NCBI GenBank assembly: GCA_032123435.1
Contig: JAQBFJ010000072.1
Span: 1-17,432, forward strand
DNA from: JAQBFJ01 sp032123435
GTDB lineage: Bacteria; Verrucomicrobiota; Kiritimatiellia; UBA8416; JAQBFJ01
Reading direction: 5' to 3'
DNA length: 17,432 bases
Shown here: positions 1 to 6,700 of the stretch, one piece after another
Layout: each line of letters opens with the position of its first letter
Position numbering within the stretch: position 1 is the stretch's first letter
The notes under the pieces: generated by a model
What the model was told of the DNA's origin: nothing
What the model saw: only the letters and a program-made list of their open reading frames with translations
Database searches by the model: none
Translations under genes and position numbers: made by a program

Positions 1-114
1 CACAGTTCCACCCGCATGATTGAGCAGGTTTATTCTCACTTAAGCCCTGAATTCCACTCGAAGGAAATGGCGAAGCTACAGATCAATGGTAATGGAAAAA
101 GGAAAAAGAATTGA
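1..114 (+). CDS. Tyrosine recombinase (phage-type integrase), C-terminal end only
   Basis: The frame is open from the first base and stops with TGA at 112-114, giving 37 residues. It begins HSSTRMIEQVYSHLSPE, the last conserved block of tyrosine recombinases: the GH(S/T) histidine region followed by the catalytic tyrosine in a Y-x-HLSP context (Tyr at visible residue 11). In this family that tyrosine attacks the DNA and forms the 3'-phosphotyrosine bond during site-specific recombination. The tail after the block is short and basic (GKRKKN), as is usual. The rest of the gene lies left of the window, so completeness cannot be judged. It reads toward the tRNA-Phe gene 128 bp downstream, a common target for this enzyme class, which suggests an integrated element extends to the left. 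Confidence 0.82.
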   Translation, partial: HSSTRMIEQVYSHLSPEFHSKEMAKLQINGNGKRKKN

Positions 115-153
115 CTATTTTGACCTGTCCTTATAGTATTCGTCGAATTTATT

Positions 154-173
154 TGGTCACGATATGGTCACGA
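154..173. repeat. Two 9-bp direct repeats at 11-bp spacing between integrase and tRNA
   Basis: TGGTCACGA occurs at 154-162 and again at 165-173, so the two copies sit one helical turn apart on the same DNA face. They lie 40 bp after the integrase stop and about 70 bp before the tRNA. Directly repeated short sites next to an attachment region are typical of integrase arm-type or excisionase binding sites; that function is inference. There is no gene in 115-242. Confidence 0.45.
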
Positions 174-242
174 AAACAAAACTTGAAAAAGGTAGAAAAA
201 ACGGGTTTTGTAAGTCCTTAATGTGACGTTAGTTCTGATTAT

Positions 243-316
<74 letters not shown>

Positions 317-318
<2 letters not shown>

Positions 319-342
319 ATTTTCGCCGAAAGGTGAAAATTG
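317..342. repeat. 8-bp inverted repeat directly at the tRNA 3' end
   Basis: CAATTTTC (317-324) pairs with GAAAATTG (335-342) around a 10-nt loop and starts within the encoded CCA. It could be a 3' processing or termination hairpin of the tRNA transcript, although no T-run follows it, or a trace of the recombination junction. Confidence 0.35.
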
Positions 343-636
343 CCACGGCATAGTCGCAGACGAAGCCGGGCCTTGCCCTTCGCGGCCTTTCTTCGTCTGA
401 TGAAGAAAACCGCTGGTCGCCATTTCGGCCATGGTGTCCTGAGCGCTCTTCTGTGTGTAGCCGGTCTTTCTGGCAATGTCGCTGGGATAGCCTTCCTTGT
501 TCAATAGAAGGTACTTGGGCATCGTCCACTTGATCTGTTCGAGCACCACCTGGTGTTTGGGTTCGGGCATCGTAATGCGTGCCAAGCGCTTCACAATCAT
601 CGATGGGTGGAATATCATATATTTGCCTATACTCAT
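319..636 (-). pseudogene. Winged helix-turn-helix protein, C-terminally truncated at the tRNA
   Basis: The frame opens at ATG 636 (an internal ATG at 570 is also possible). It encodes a recognisable winged-helix pattern: a helix with KYLLLNKEGYPSDIARKTG, a recognition helix with TQKSAQDTMAEMATSGFL, then a basic wing KKGREG. This resembles transcriptional regulators or nucleotidyltransferase-linked DNA-binding domains of the 'one HTH plus wing' type. After GREG the frame becomes unrelated sequence rich in G, P and S, and it continues into the antisense of the tRNA (stop at 289). The C-terminal part has therefore been lost or replaced. Its ATG overlaps the TGA of the upstream lipoprotein gene as ATGA (633-636), which hints at former coupling. 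I see no strong ribosome binding site for either start. A functional short protein cannot be excluded. Confidence 0.45.
357..399. repeat. 9-bp inverted repeat with GC-rich spacer in the broken gene end
   Basis: CAGACGAAG (357-365) and CTTCGTCTG (391-399) are perfect inverted copies around a 25-nt GC-rich spacer. The spacer itself can form a small GGGC/GCCC hairpin. It sits where the winged-helix reading frame loses its similarity, so it may mark the rearrangement point or act as a bidirectional terminator. Neither role is shown by the sequence. Confidence 0.35.
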
Positions 637-1112
637 TCCATTTGTGATTGGCAGGATCGCTTCTCAATCGCATGATCATCAGCAGTAACGCTCTGTTCTA
701 TGGTAACAGAAAATACACTCCCTGTGGATTCAGTCCAGTGAATAAGGCCGAGCCGTTTCCAGCCCACACGATACTTTCCCTTGCCAACCTCGAATGTATC
801 GTGACCACGAGGCCCAATCCTGGACTCATAGTAGATGTTTGAACGCTTCGTGAACCCACTGCCTACCAATGTGCTGAATTTTCCAATGGTCAGAACATGA
901 GGAAAATGAAACGTGCCTTCAGGAACTTCCTTTTCGGTAATCTGAATGTTGAACGTTGGCCCGTCCTCAAACGAGATCGTCTCAACCAGGCCTCCTTCCA
1001 CAATCTTGACGGTTCCTCTCTCACCATGTGGCACCATCACTGTTGTACAGCCCGATAGCACTACCGAAAGCAATATGCAGACAATGGACCAAGATACAGA
1101 TTGACATCTCAT
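633..1112 (-). CDS. Small putative outer-membrane lipoprotein
   Basis: The ATG at 1112 is preceded by GGAGG (1124-1128, minus strand) with 11 nt between. A GTG at 1124 is in frame but overlaps that ribosome binding site, so I reject it as the start. The 159-residue product starts MRCQSVSW, followed by a hydrophobic stretch and the lipobox LSGC, placing the lipidated cysteine at residue 22. The residue after it is threonine, not aspartate, which for Enterobacteria-type sorting suggests the outer membrane. The mature part has alternating hydrophobic and charged residues typical of beta structure (for example EGGLVETISFEDGP and DTFEVGKGKYRVGW). I recognise no family. It is divergent from the glycosyltransferase gene, with 159 bp between their starts. 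Confidence 0.65.
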   Translation of the reverse strand: MRCQSVSWSIVCILLSVVLSGCTTVMVPHGERGTVKIVEGGLVETISFEDGPTFNIQITEKEVPEGTFHFPHVLTIGKFSTLVGSGFTKRSNIYYESRIGPRGHDTFEVGKGKYRVGWKRLGLIHWTESTGSVFSVTIEQSVTADDHAIEKRSCQSQME

Positions 1113-1183
1113 CCTAACGCACACCTCCTGATGATTGCTTCAAATATTTCATGATACCTGTTAAGACGCAACCATATAACCTG

Positions 1184-1213
1184 TTTTCAGATGCTTCGGC
1201 AACTTTTTATTAT
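1184..1213 (+). promoter_or_regulatory. Possible sigma70-type promoter for the glycosyltransferase gene
   Basis: TTTTCA (1184-1189) and TATTAT (1208-1213) are separated by 18 bp and lie about 60 bp before the chosen ATG. The -10 box differs from consensus at one position; the -35 box is weak. Confidence 0.3.
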
Positions 1214-1271
1214 GGCGCAACGCGATGACTTGTGCAAAAATATCGGCAGACATAAATTAAAGGAGAGTTCC

Positions 1272-2411
1272 ATGAGAAATTGTATTGCTGTTTACAGCTG
1301 CTGGACAGATGGCAAAGATAAAAGTTATCTGGATTATGATCACCCAACACCGATAACCGAAGAAGGCGAATTGCCGCGGATGCTGCAGAACTTCGTCGAC
1401 CAGAAGATCAAGGATCACGTGCTGATCTTTCCTGGCCCGACTCACCCTGATATCGAAAAGCACCTGCAAAATATTTGCAGTCGTTTCCCCCTGGATATCC
1501 ATGTCCTGACGGGTGAAGATATTCAAAGGATATTAAACACACTGAAGGCGGCGGGGTTTCCTGCTGAATTCGACGATGTGATGAACATGAAGCACTACGG
1601 GCGCCTGAGGAATATGTCGGTCATGTACAGCATCATGAACGGTATCGATAACATTATCCAGATCGATGATGATGAATTGATCGAAGATCCTAAATATATG
1701 GAAAAAGCTTTTGAGCATATGGGCAAGGACTTCAATGGTAAACCCATGTTCGGCAAGTCCGGTTATTACATCGATGCCGCAGATAGTAAATATTATGACG
1801 GACAGGCGGCAGTTGCATTTAAGACATGGCCGAAGGATCATCTTTTTAACGAAGCGGTGAAGAACGCTTTCGCGCAAAAGGAACGTATTTCGGATTGCCA
1901 CGTTGCTTTTGGCGGAAATATTGTCATCAATCGCAAAATGTTCCTCAATGTGCCATATGATCAGATTGCACTGCCGCGCGGAGAGGATGATGATTATGTG
2001 TGGAATGCTAAGTATTTCGGTTTTGCATTTGTTTTCGATCAGGAGTTATGGGTACGCCATCTTCCGCCCAAACGCGATAACCGCCACTGGGCACGTCCGC
2101 GTCAGGACATCAAGCGATTCAAATATCTGCGCGAGAAAGTGAAGCTGTTGGGAATACCTGAAAGTGAGCTGGGTGTGTTCTTTGGCTATTTCCTCAGGGA
2201 CGACATGGAGCATAAAGCGGTTAAGGCAAGTATAGATGCCGCAATGTTCTATATGGACAAAGACCGCGAGGAAGCCACAGGGTTTTTGGACAATGCCGTT
2301 ATTGCAGTTGAACCGACACGTGCTTTATATCGAGCAAAGGCAGAGCGTCAGCTCCGGTTTATGGACGCCTGGCGCAATGTGATGTTCCGGGTCGAAGGCG
2401 ATTGGCGATAG
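1272..2411 (+). CDS. Putative GT-A-fold glycosyltransferase
   Basis: I choose ATG 1272 because AAAGGAGAG (1258-1266) lies 5 nt before it. An in-frame extension back to 1191 has no ribosome binding site and no sensible N-terminus. The product has 379 residues, no signal peptide and no membrane segment, so it is probably cytoplasmic. The hallmark is IIQIDDDELIED (DDD at residues 132-134), the metal- and nucleotide-sugar-binding DxD at the end of a beta strand. Later come FGGNIVINR (about 213-221) and PRGEDDDYVWN (acidic cluster 238-241), matching the acceptor/catalytic ED position of GT2-like enzymes, and a conserved-looking histidine in VRHLPPKR (H263). The N-terminus MRNCIAVYSCW fits the first Rossmann-like strand. 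Donor and acceptor sugar cannot be read from the sequence. It stands alone, with no other polysaccharide genes beside it. Confidence 0.68.
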   Translation: MRNCIAVYSCWTDGKDKSYLDYDHPTPITEEGELPRMLQNFVDQKIKDHVLIFPGPTHPDIEKHLQNICSRFPLDIHVLTGEDIQRILNTLKAAGFPAEFDDVMNMKHYGRLRNMSVMYSIMNGIDNIIQIDDDELIEDPKYMEKAFEHMGKDFNGKPMFGKSGYYIDAADSKYYDGQAAVAFKTWPKDHLFNEAVKNAFAQKERISDCHVAFGGNIVINRKMFLNVPYDQIALPRGEDDDYVWNAKYFGFAFVFDQELWVRHLPPKRDNRHWARPRQDIKRFKYLREKVKLLGIPESELGVFFGYFLRDDMEHKAVKASIDAAMFYMDKDREEATGFLDNAVIAVEPTRALYRAKAERQLRFMDAWRNVMFRVEGDWR

Positions 2412-2652
2412 AATCGGAGAAGAATATCCGTTTTTCAACAGTCTCTTTGGTTACAGAGCAATGATATGATCAAGGTCAAGGTCGATTGGATAGATCATTT
2501 CCTGTCCGAAAACAAACATGTGTCGGACGCAACGACCCGAAACAACCTGGGACAATTGGGTCAGAGTGTGTCCCTTTTATATCTGATTCATGATTACATC
2601 ACTGCATCCATGGGCGCGGAGACGCGATAACCACGCCTCTTGCGCCATACGG
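2412..2652. other. Gene-poor stretch, no supported gene
   Basis: No frame here has both a ribosome binding site and recognisable protein similarity. A 54-codon plus-strand frame (2466-2630) lacks a Shine-Dalgarno site. The stretch contains the imperfect palindrome GGGTCAGAGTGTGTCCC (2558-2574), which resembles short scattered extragenic palindromes. It looks like decayed intergenic DNA. Confidence 0.4.
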
Positions 2653-2940
2653 TCAAAGGCAATCAGCACTGAATGCGTAGGCGGCCTGTTCGGTCTTTTC
2701 GTTCCACGTCTGGGGCGAGAACATCACGATGTAGCTCAAGTCGTCCCGTATGCGTCCGGCCAGGAGGTCTTGCGGCTGGATATCCGGCATTAGGGCGGGG
2801 TACTGCACAGCCAGACATGCCGCCTCCCGTTCAGCGGGGTGAACATCGGCAAAATGCTGATATGTTTCAGTGAATCGAAGCGCCAGATCAATCTCCCAGG
2901 CCGCCGTGGATACGTCGTCAGTCTTTGAAGCGAAGTCCAT
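2653..2940 (-). pseudogene. Broken N-terminal remnant, possibly pyruvate formate-lyase-like
   Basis: ATG 2940 has a good ribosome binding site, AAGGA at 2947-2951 with 6 nt spacing, so this was once a real gene start. The first roughly 75 residues read like the helical N-terminus of glycyl-radical enzymes of the pyruvate formate-lyase family: an arginine-rich 'RFTETYQ' helix, then HPAEREAACLA, and DIQPQDLLAGR, which matches the '(E)DLLAGR/ELIVGN' turn of that family. After FSPQTW the frame turns unconvincing and stops at 2653. Nothing downstream resembles the 600-700 residues expected, including the Cys-Cys active site and the glycyl-radical loop. Similarity is judged by eye only. It is either a truncated pseudogene or an unrelated 95-residue protein. 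Confidence 0.35.
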
Positions 2941-3090
2941 GATTCGTCCTTCCGGAACACTTCAATCTTTGTGGTTTCAGTCTAAACGTCCAAGGCAAAC
3001 ATGGCCATGGGTACACCGTGTAGAAATAGACGCAATACCCGGAAATCCTTGTTCGTTTCGTATGTACACCTGAAATAATGCCCGTATTTC

Positions 3091-3204
3091 TTACCTTCTG
3101 AAGACCTTGCCGCATTTCTTGCACTTTTTCGTGCCAGGGATGACCGTTGTCACAAGTTCGTGTCGTCCACCCTTGGGGCACTGTTCGCCTTTCGTCTGAC
3201 TCAT
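3091..3204 (-). CDS. 37-residue putative zinc-ribbon-like small protein
   Basis: ATG 3204 is preceded by AGGAGGG about 10 nt upstream, the strongest ribosome binding site in this region. The frame ends with TAA at 3091-3093. The 37-residue product is basic and carries C9, H15, C28 and C31 in the pattern C-P-K-G-G-x5 up to H, then a C-x2-C-G knuckle in KKCKKCGKVF. One CxxC knuckle with an extra Cys/His pair is what a minimal zinc-binding ribbon needs. The role is unknown; candidates are nucleic-acid binding or a metal-dependent small regulator. A promoter-like pair lies about 60-90 bp upstream. It is 115 bp downstream of lacZ on the same strand but probably has its own transcript. The gene is too short for usual ORF thresholds. 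Confidence 0.6.
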   Translation of the reverse strand: MSQTKGEQCPKGGRHELVTTVIPGTKKCKKCGKVFRR

Positions 3205-3264
3205 CTACCGTTTCCCTCCTATGTTTGTCTGCTCGTTCTGAACGTAAGCCGTGTATCGTCCATA

Positions 3265-3293
3265 AGTATTTACAAACCAACTCTGCGGTTCAA
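3265..3293 (-). promoter_or_regulatory. Possible sigma70-type promoter for the small zinc-ribbon gene
   Basis: On the minus strand TTGAAC (3293-3288) is followed after exactly 17 bp by AATACT (3270-3265). The expected transcript start would be about 54 nt before the ATG at 3204. Confidence 0.35.
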
Positions 3294-3319
3294 ACACAAA
3301 ATACGAGATAATGTTTCCA

Positions 3320-6300
3320 CTATAAACCCTTTCGCGATTTCAGCGCGGCAAGCCCGGCCTTAACTTTTCCTCTCTGGTACGGAACGATACGGAAATCTAT
3401 TTTATATTTACCCGGCTTCAGGCGGAATTCAGGCCGCGCATCAGGTCCGCAAGTGGCTGTGCCGAGTCCGCGCTGATGCCAGTCTATATAAAGGTAAGTT
3501 TCCTTGCATGGCTCATAATCAAAGGTATGCAGCGCGTTATACAGCACATCAACAGGATAATGTGTTGCATTGACTTCAAGCGGTGCGGCAAATACCAGCA
3601 GTAGACCGTTGCCGCGCTCGTTTTCAAGCGTTACCCAGCGGCAGTCTGTATGATTGCCGTGTTCCTGCGGCATGATATAAGGCGTGTACTGGTCCGACAC
3701 TGTTGAGCTGAATTGTCCCATCATGGCGCTTGTTTTGCGATCCCAGTAATTTTCGTGCGGACCGCGGCCGAGATATGTCAGCTTTTCAAATCCGGCGGCG
3801 CTGATCAGCTCAAGGCCGACGCGCGGCAGGTCTTCATACTCTTTGCCGATGGTTATCTCGTTTCTGCAGGTTATACAGCCGTCTGCCGAAATTTCGTTGC
3901 GTGTAACATGTCTGATATCCAGTTTTCTGTTTTTAAAACAAGGGACATGTACGGTTTCTATCCGGTATATGCCGCCAGCGTCTTTCATTTTCAGCGACAC
4001 AAGCTTCATCTGCAGTTTGTCAATGCCCTGCTTCTTCCAGCGGGAGAGCACGTGACAATTATACAGCATTAGCTTGATGCCGTCGTTATCAACCGGAGCC
4101 CGGAAAAGGTTCAGACGCGGCCCGGCAAGGAGCAGAGAATTGTTTTTAAAGGCCAGCGATGTCAGCCGCCCGGCGCGCTTATCGAGCCTGACGCTCAAAT
4201 CCCGCTGTTTAATGACGCAGGCGGAAGTGTTATCCGAGATTTCAAATTTACCGGACATTGTTTTTTTTGCGGCCGGCAGTTTCTTAACCGAAGCCGGCTT
4301 CAGTTCAAACTGATGCCAACCGATAAGATGATTGACATCGCACCACGGCATTTTGCGGTTTGTTTCGAAATAGAAATTGATATGCGCGCACTGTCCTTCA
4401 AGCAGGGAAGGAATTTTGCACGGCACGCTGATACCCTGTGTTGATTGCGGCACCGCGGTGACGCGTGGCAGGGCGCCCTTTTTCACGGCAAGCCCGTCAA
4501 TCAGGATTTCGTAACGGCCTTTAACCCATGAAAGGATTGTGAAATAATTTTTGTTTTTCAGTCTGAACCGGCCCTTGTTGATATCAACCGCCTCAATGCC
4601 GATCGGGCTCTGGATTTTTTTGAACTCCTGCATTCCCGGGTGAGGATTGCGGTCCGGAAAGATAATGCCGTCAGTTATAAAATTCTTGTCGTTTGGTTCG
4701 TCACCGAAATCACCGCCATAAGCCCAGTAAGGGCGGCTTTTTTTGTCTTTTCTCTTTATGCCGTGATCAACCCATTCCCAGACGAACCCGCCCTGAAATC
4801 CGGGATGTGATTCTATGATTTCCCAGTATTGATGAAGCCCGCCGTTGCTGTTTCCCATCGCGTGTGAATATTCGCACATGATGAATGGCCGCGTGTCGGT
4901 TGATTTATACCATTCCATCAGGAGTTCGAGAGACGGATACATTGTGGAATAGATATCAGTGGCATCTGATTTCTTATTGAACCGGCGGTTCCAATAGTTT
5001 TTTTCAAACGGTATGCCGTTTGTCACGCCTTCATAATGAACGAGGCGCGAGGGATCATAATGCCTTATCCAGCCGGTCATGGCCGCGTGATTTTCTCCAT
5101 AACCGCTTTCGTTTCCGAGCGACCATGCCACTACGCAGGGATGATTTTTATCACGGAGCACCATGCGGATGCCGCGGTCGAGAAAAGCATACGCGTAACG
5201 CGGGTCACGCGTTAGTTCCTGATAATACGCGTGACTTTCCAGATCGGCTTCATCCCACACATATATGCCGTACTCATCGCACAGGTCATAGAAATAAGGG
5301 TGACTTGGATAATGCGAAGTGCGCACCGCGTTGAAATTGTTTTGCTTCAACGTGAGCACGTCTTTTAGCATCATCTCGCGGGAAATCGCTTTGCCGTCCG
5401 TGTCGTCATGTTCATGCCGGTTCGCGCCCTTGAACATGACAGGCTTGCCGTTGACAAGGAACGCGCGGTGGGCGAGTTCAACTTTTCTGAAGCCGAATCT
5501 GCAGGATGTGATATCACAGACGCGTTTCTTACCGTCTTTCAGCACGACAACAAGTCGGTACAGTTCGGGTGTTTCCGCGCTCCATAGTTTAGGGCTTTTG
5601 ACGGGTATTTCAAACAGCGCGGTATGGCCAACAGGCGACACTGAATATTCCTTCTTGATTTTGCCGGAAACAGGCCTTTTGAGCACACTCTTGCCAGTTT
5701 TATCAAAAAGCTTGAGCGCCACGTTCAGATCACGTTCCCTGCCAAACACAAAACCGGTTTTGATGAGCACATGCACTGTACCGTTTTTGAAATCAACGTC
5801 CGGCTCGCCCCGCACAAACACGTCAGACAGGTAGGCGGAATCAGTGGAATAAACATAAACATCCCGGAATATTCCGGCCATCCACCAGTGATCCTGATCT
5901 TCGACAAAACTAGCGTCACTGAACCGCACTACTTTACACACGATCAGGTTATCACCCTTTTTCAGGAAAGATGTGATGTCAAACTCCGCAACATTGCGTG
6001 AACCTTTGCTCAGGCCAACGAATTTACCGTTAACGTATAGGTAGAGAACGCTTTCCACGCCGTCGAAGTGGATCACCACGCGACGCGTTGCCCATCTTGT
6101 CGGCATGGTGAAAACAGTTCTGTAAACACCGGTAGGATTCTTTTCAGGTGTGAAAGGCGGCGGCTCGGAAAACGGCATGACAACATTTGTGTAATGAGGT
6201 TTATCATAACCCTGCATGGTCCAGTTGCCGGGCACTTTAATTTTTGCCCAGGCCGAACTTTTAAATCCGGGCCCTATGCATTTTTCAGGAACGGCTTCAG

Positions 6301-6481
6301 GGTTTGGAAACAGGCGGAACTGCCATCGACCGTTGAGCGAACGGTAAAAAGGGGACGACTCCGGATTGTTTTTCAGGGCGGACTTCTCACTGTCGTACGG
6401 AAAAAAAGTTGATTTACCGGGAAGCTTGTTCAAGGCGATACACTCCGGCATCTGATACAATTTCAAATTATTATTTTTCAT
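3320..6481 (-). CDS. lacZ: LacZ-type beta-galactosidase, glycoside hydrolase family 2
   Basis: The 1053-residue product is close to the roughly 1020-1050 of LacZ enzymes and hydrolyses terminal beta-galactosides with retention of configuration. The five-domain layout is visible: sugar-binding beta-sandwich (about 45-215, with PGNWTMQGYDKPHYTNV and EDQDHWWMAGIFRDV), Ig-like domain (about 218-330), TIM barrel (about 332-630), a second Ig-like domain, and the Bgal_small domain (about 745-1035, with NLFRAPVDNDG and GRGPHENYWDR). The acid/base is E458 in WSLGNESG; the nucleophile is E537 in IMCEYSHAMGN. H356, H390, E415 and H417 match substrate- and magnesium-site residues of E. coli LacZ. No signal peptide is seen, so it is cytoplasmic. 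The ATG at 6481 has no clear ribosome binding site and follows an A/T-rich leader. No permease or LacI-type regulator is adjacent, so the natural substrate may be a plant or host beta-galactoside rather than lactose. Confidence 0.95.
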   Translation of the reverse strand: MKNNNLKLYQMPECIALNKLPGKSTFFPYDSEKSALKNNPESSPFYRSLNGRWQFRLFPNPEAVPEKCIGPGFKSSAWAKIKVPGNWTMQGYDKPHYTNVVMPFSEPPPFTPEKNPTGVYRTVFTMPTRWATRRVVIHFDGVESVLYLYVNGKFVGLSKGSRNVAEFDITSFLKKGDNLIVCKVVRFSDASFVEDQDHWWMAGIFRDVYVYSTDSAYLSDVFVRGEPDVDFKNGTVHVLIKTGFVFGRERDLNVALKLFDKTGKSVLKRPVSGKIKKEYSVSPVGHTALFEIPVKSPKLWSAETPELYRLVVVLKDGKKRVCDITSCRFGFRKVELAHRAFLVNGKPVMFKGANRHEHDDTDGKAISREMMLKDVLTLKQNNFNAVRTSHYPSHPYFYDLCDEYGIYVWDEADLESHAYYQELTRDPRYAYAFLDRGIRMVLRDKNHPCVVAWSLGNESGYGENHAAMTGWIRHYDPSRLVHYEGVTNGIPFEKNYWNRRFNKKSDATDIYSTMYPSLELLMEWYKSTDTRPFIMCEYSHAMGNSNGGLHQYWEIIESHPGFQGGFVWEWVDHGIKRKDKKSRPYWAYGGDFGDEPNDKNFITDGIIFPDRNPHPGMQEFKKIQSPIGIEAVDINKGRFRLKNKNYFTILSWVKGRYEILIDGLAVKKGALPRVTAVPQSTQGISVPCKIPSLLEGQCAHINFYFETNRKMPWCDVNHLIGWHQFELKPASVKKLPAAKKTMSGKFEISDNTSACVIKQRDLSVRLDKRAGRLTSLAFKNNSLLLAGPRLNLFRAPVDNDGIKLMLYNCHVLSRWKKQGIDKLQMKLVSLKMKDAGGIYRIETVHVPCFKNRKLDIRHVTRNEISADGCITCRNEITIGKEYEDLPRVGLELISAAGFEKLTYLGRGPHENYWDRKTSAMMGQFSSTVSDQYTPYIMPQEHGNHTDCRWVTLENERGNGLLLVFAAPLEVNATHYPVDVLYNALHTFDYEPCKETYLYIDWHQRGLGTATCGPDARPEFRLKPGKYKIDFRIVPYQRGKVKAGLAALKSRKGL

Positions 6482-6517
6482 TTTATTTTATAAACTATAC
6501 TGATTTCAGAAATTTTG

Positions 6518-6546
6518 ACTGTACGCCTGACCACGTGCCCGGTCAA
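6518..6546 (-). promoter_or_regulatory. Probable sigma70-type promoter of lacZ
   Basis: On the minus strand TTGACC (6546-6541) and TACAGT (6523-6518) have the ideal 17-bp spacer. They would start transcription about 30 nt before the lacZ ATG. A second -10-like hexamer, TATAGT (6499-6494), lacks a good -35. Confidence 0.45.
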
Positions 6547-6562
6547 TGAATTTACGTGAGAA

Positions 6563-6581
6563 GATCCGCGTGAAACGGATC
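6563..6581. repeat. Palindrome upstream of the lacZ promoter, possible operator
   Basis: GATCCG (6563-6568) and CGGATC (6576-6581) are perfect inverted 6-mers around a 7-bp centre. The site ends 16 bp upstream of the proposed -35 box of lacZ, a position that suits an activator or an upstream repressor operator. No T-run follows it on the minus strand, so it does not look like a terminator of the oxidoreductase gene. Confidence 0.4.
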
Positions 6582-6700
6582 GAATCGGTTATGCTGACAA
6601 TAACGACGTCAAGGAGACGACATGTTTTACGTTCCAGGGAACGGGTGGAGCATTTTTCTCTTGCCATCGTCTTTAATGGGTGACCCGGCCCCTCATATTT

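Noticed and set aside
2415..2435. CGGA/TCCG hairpin followed by five T after the glycosyltransferase stop
   Set aside because: A 4-bp stem is too weak to call a Rho-independent terminator, although the position is right.
2558..2574. GGGTCAGAGTGTGTCCC here and GGGTGACCCGGCCCC at 6678-6692 as REP-like elements
   Set aside because: The two are only loosely similar, there is no transposase nearby and two copies do not establish a repeat family.
2466..2630. 54-residue plus-strand frame after the glycosyltransferase
   Set aside because: It has no Shine-Dalgarno site, no recognisable motif and runs through a palindromic intergenic sequence.
2918..3280. 120-residue minus-strand ORF overlapping the small zinc-ribbon gene
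   Set aside because: It is a different frame over the 37-residue gene, which has the better ribosome binding site and motif content.
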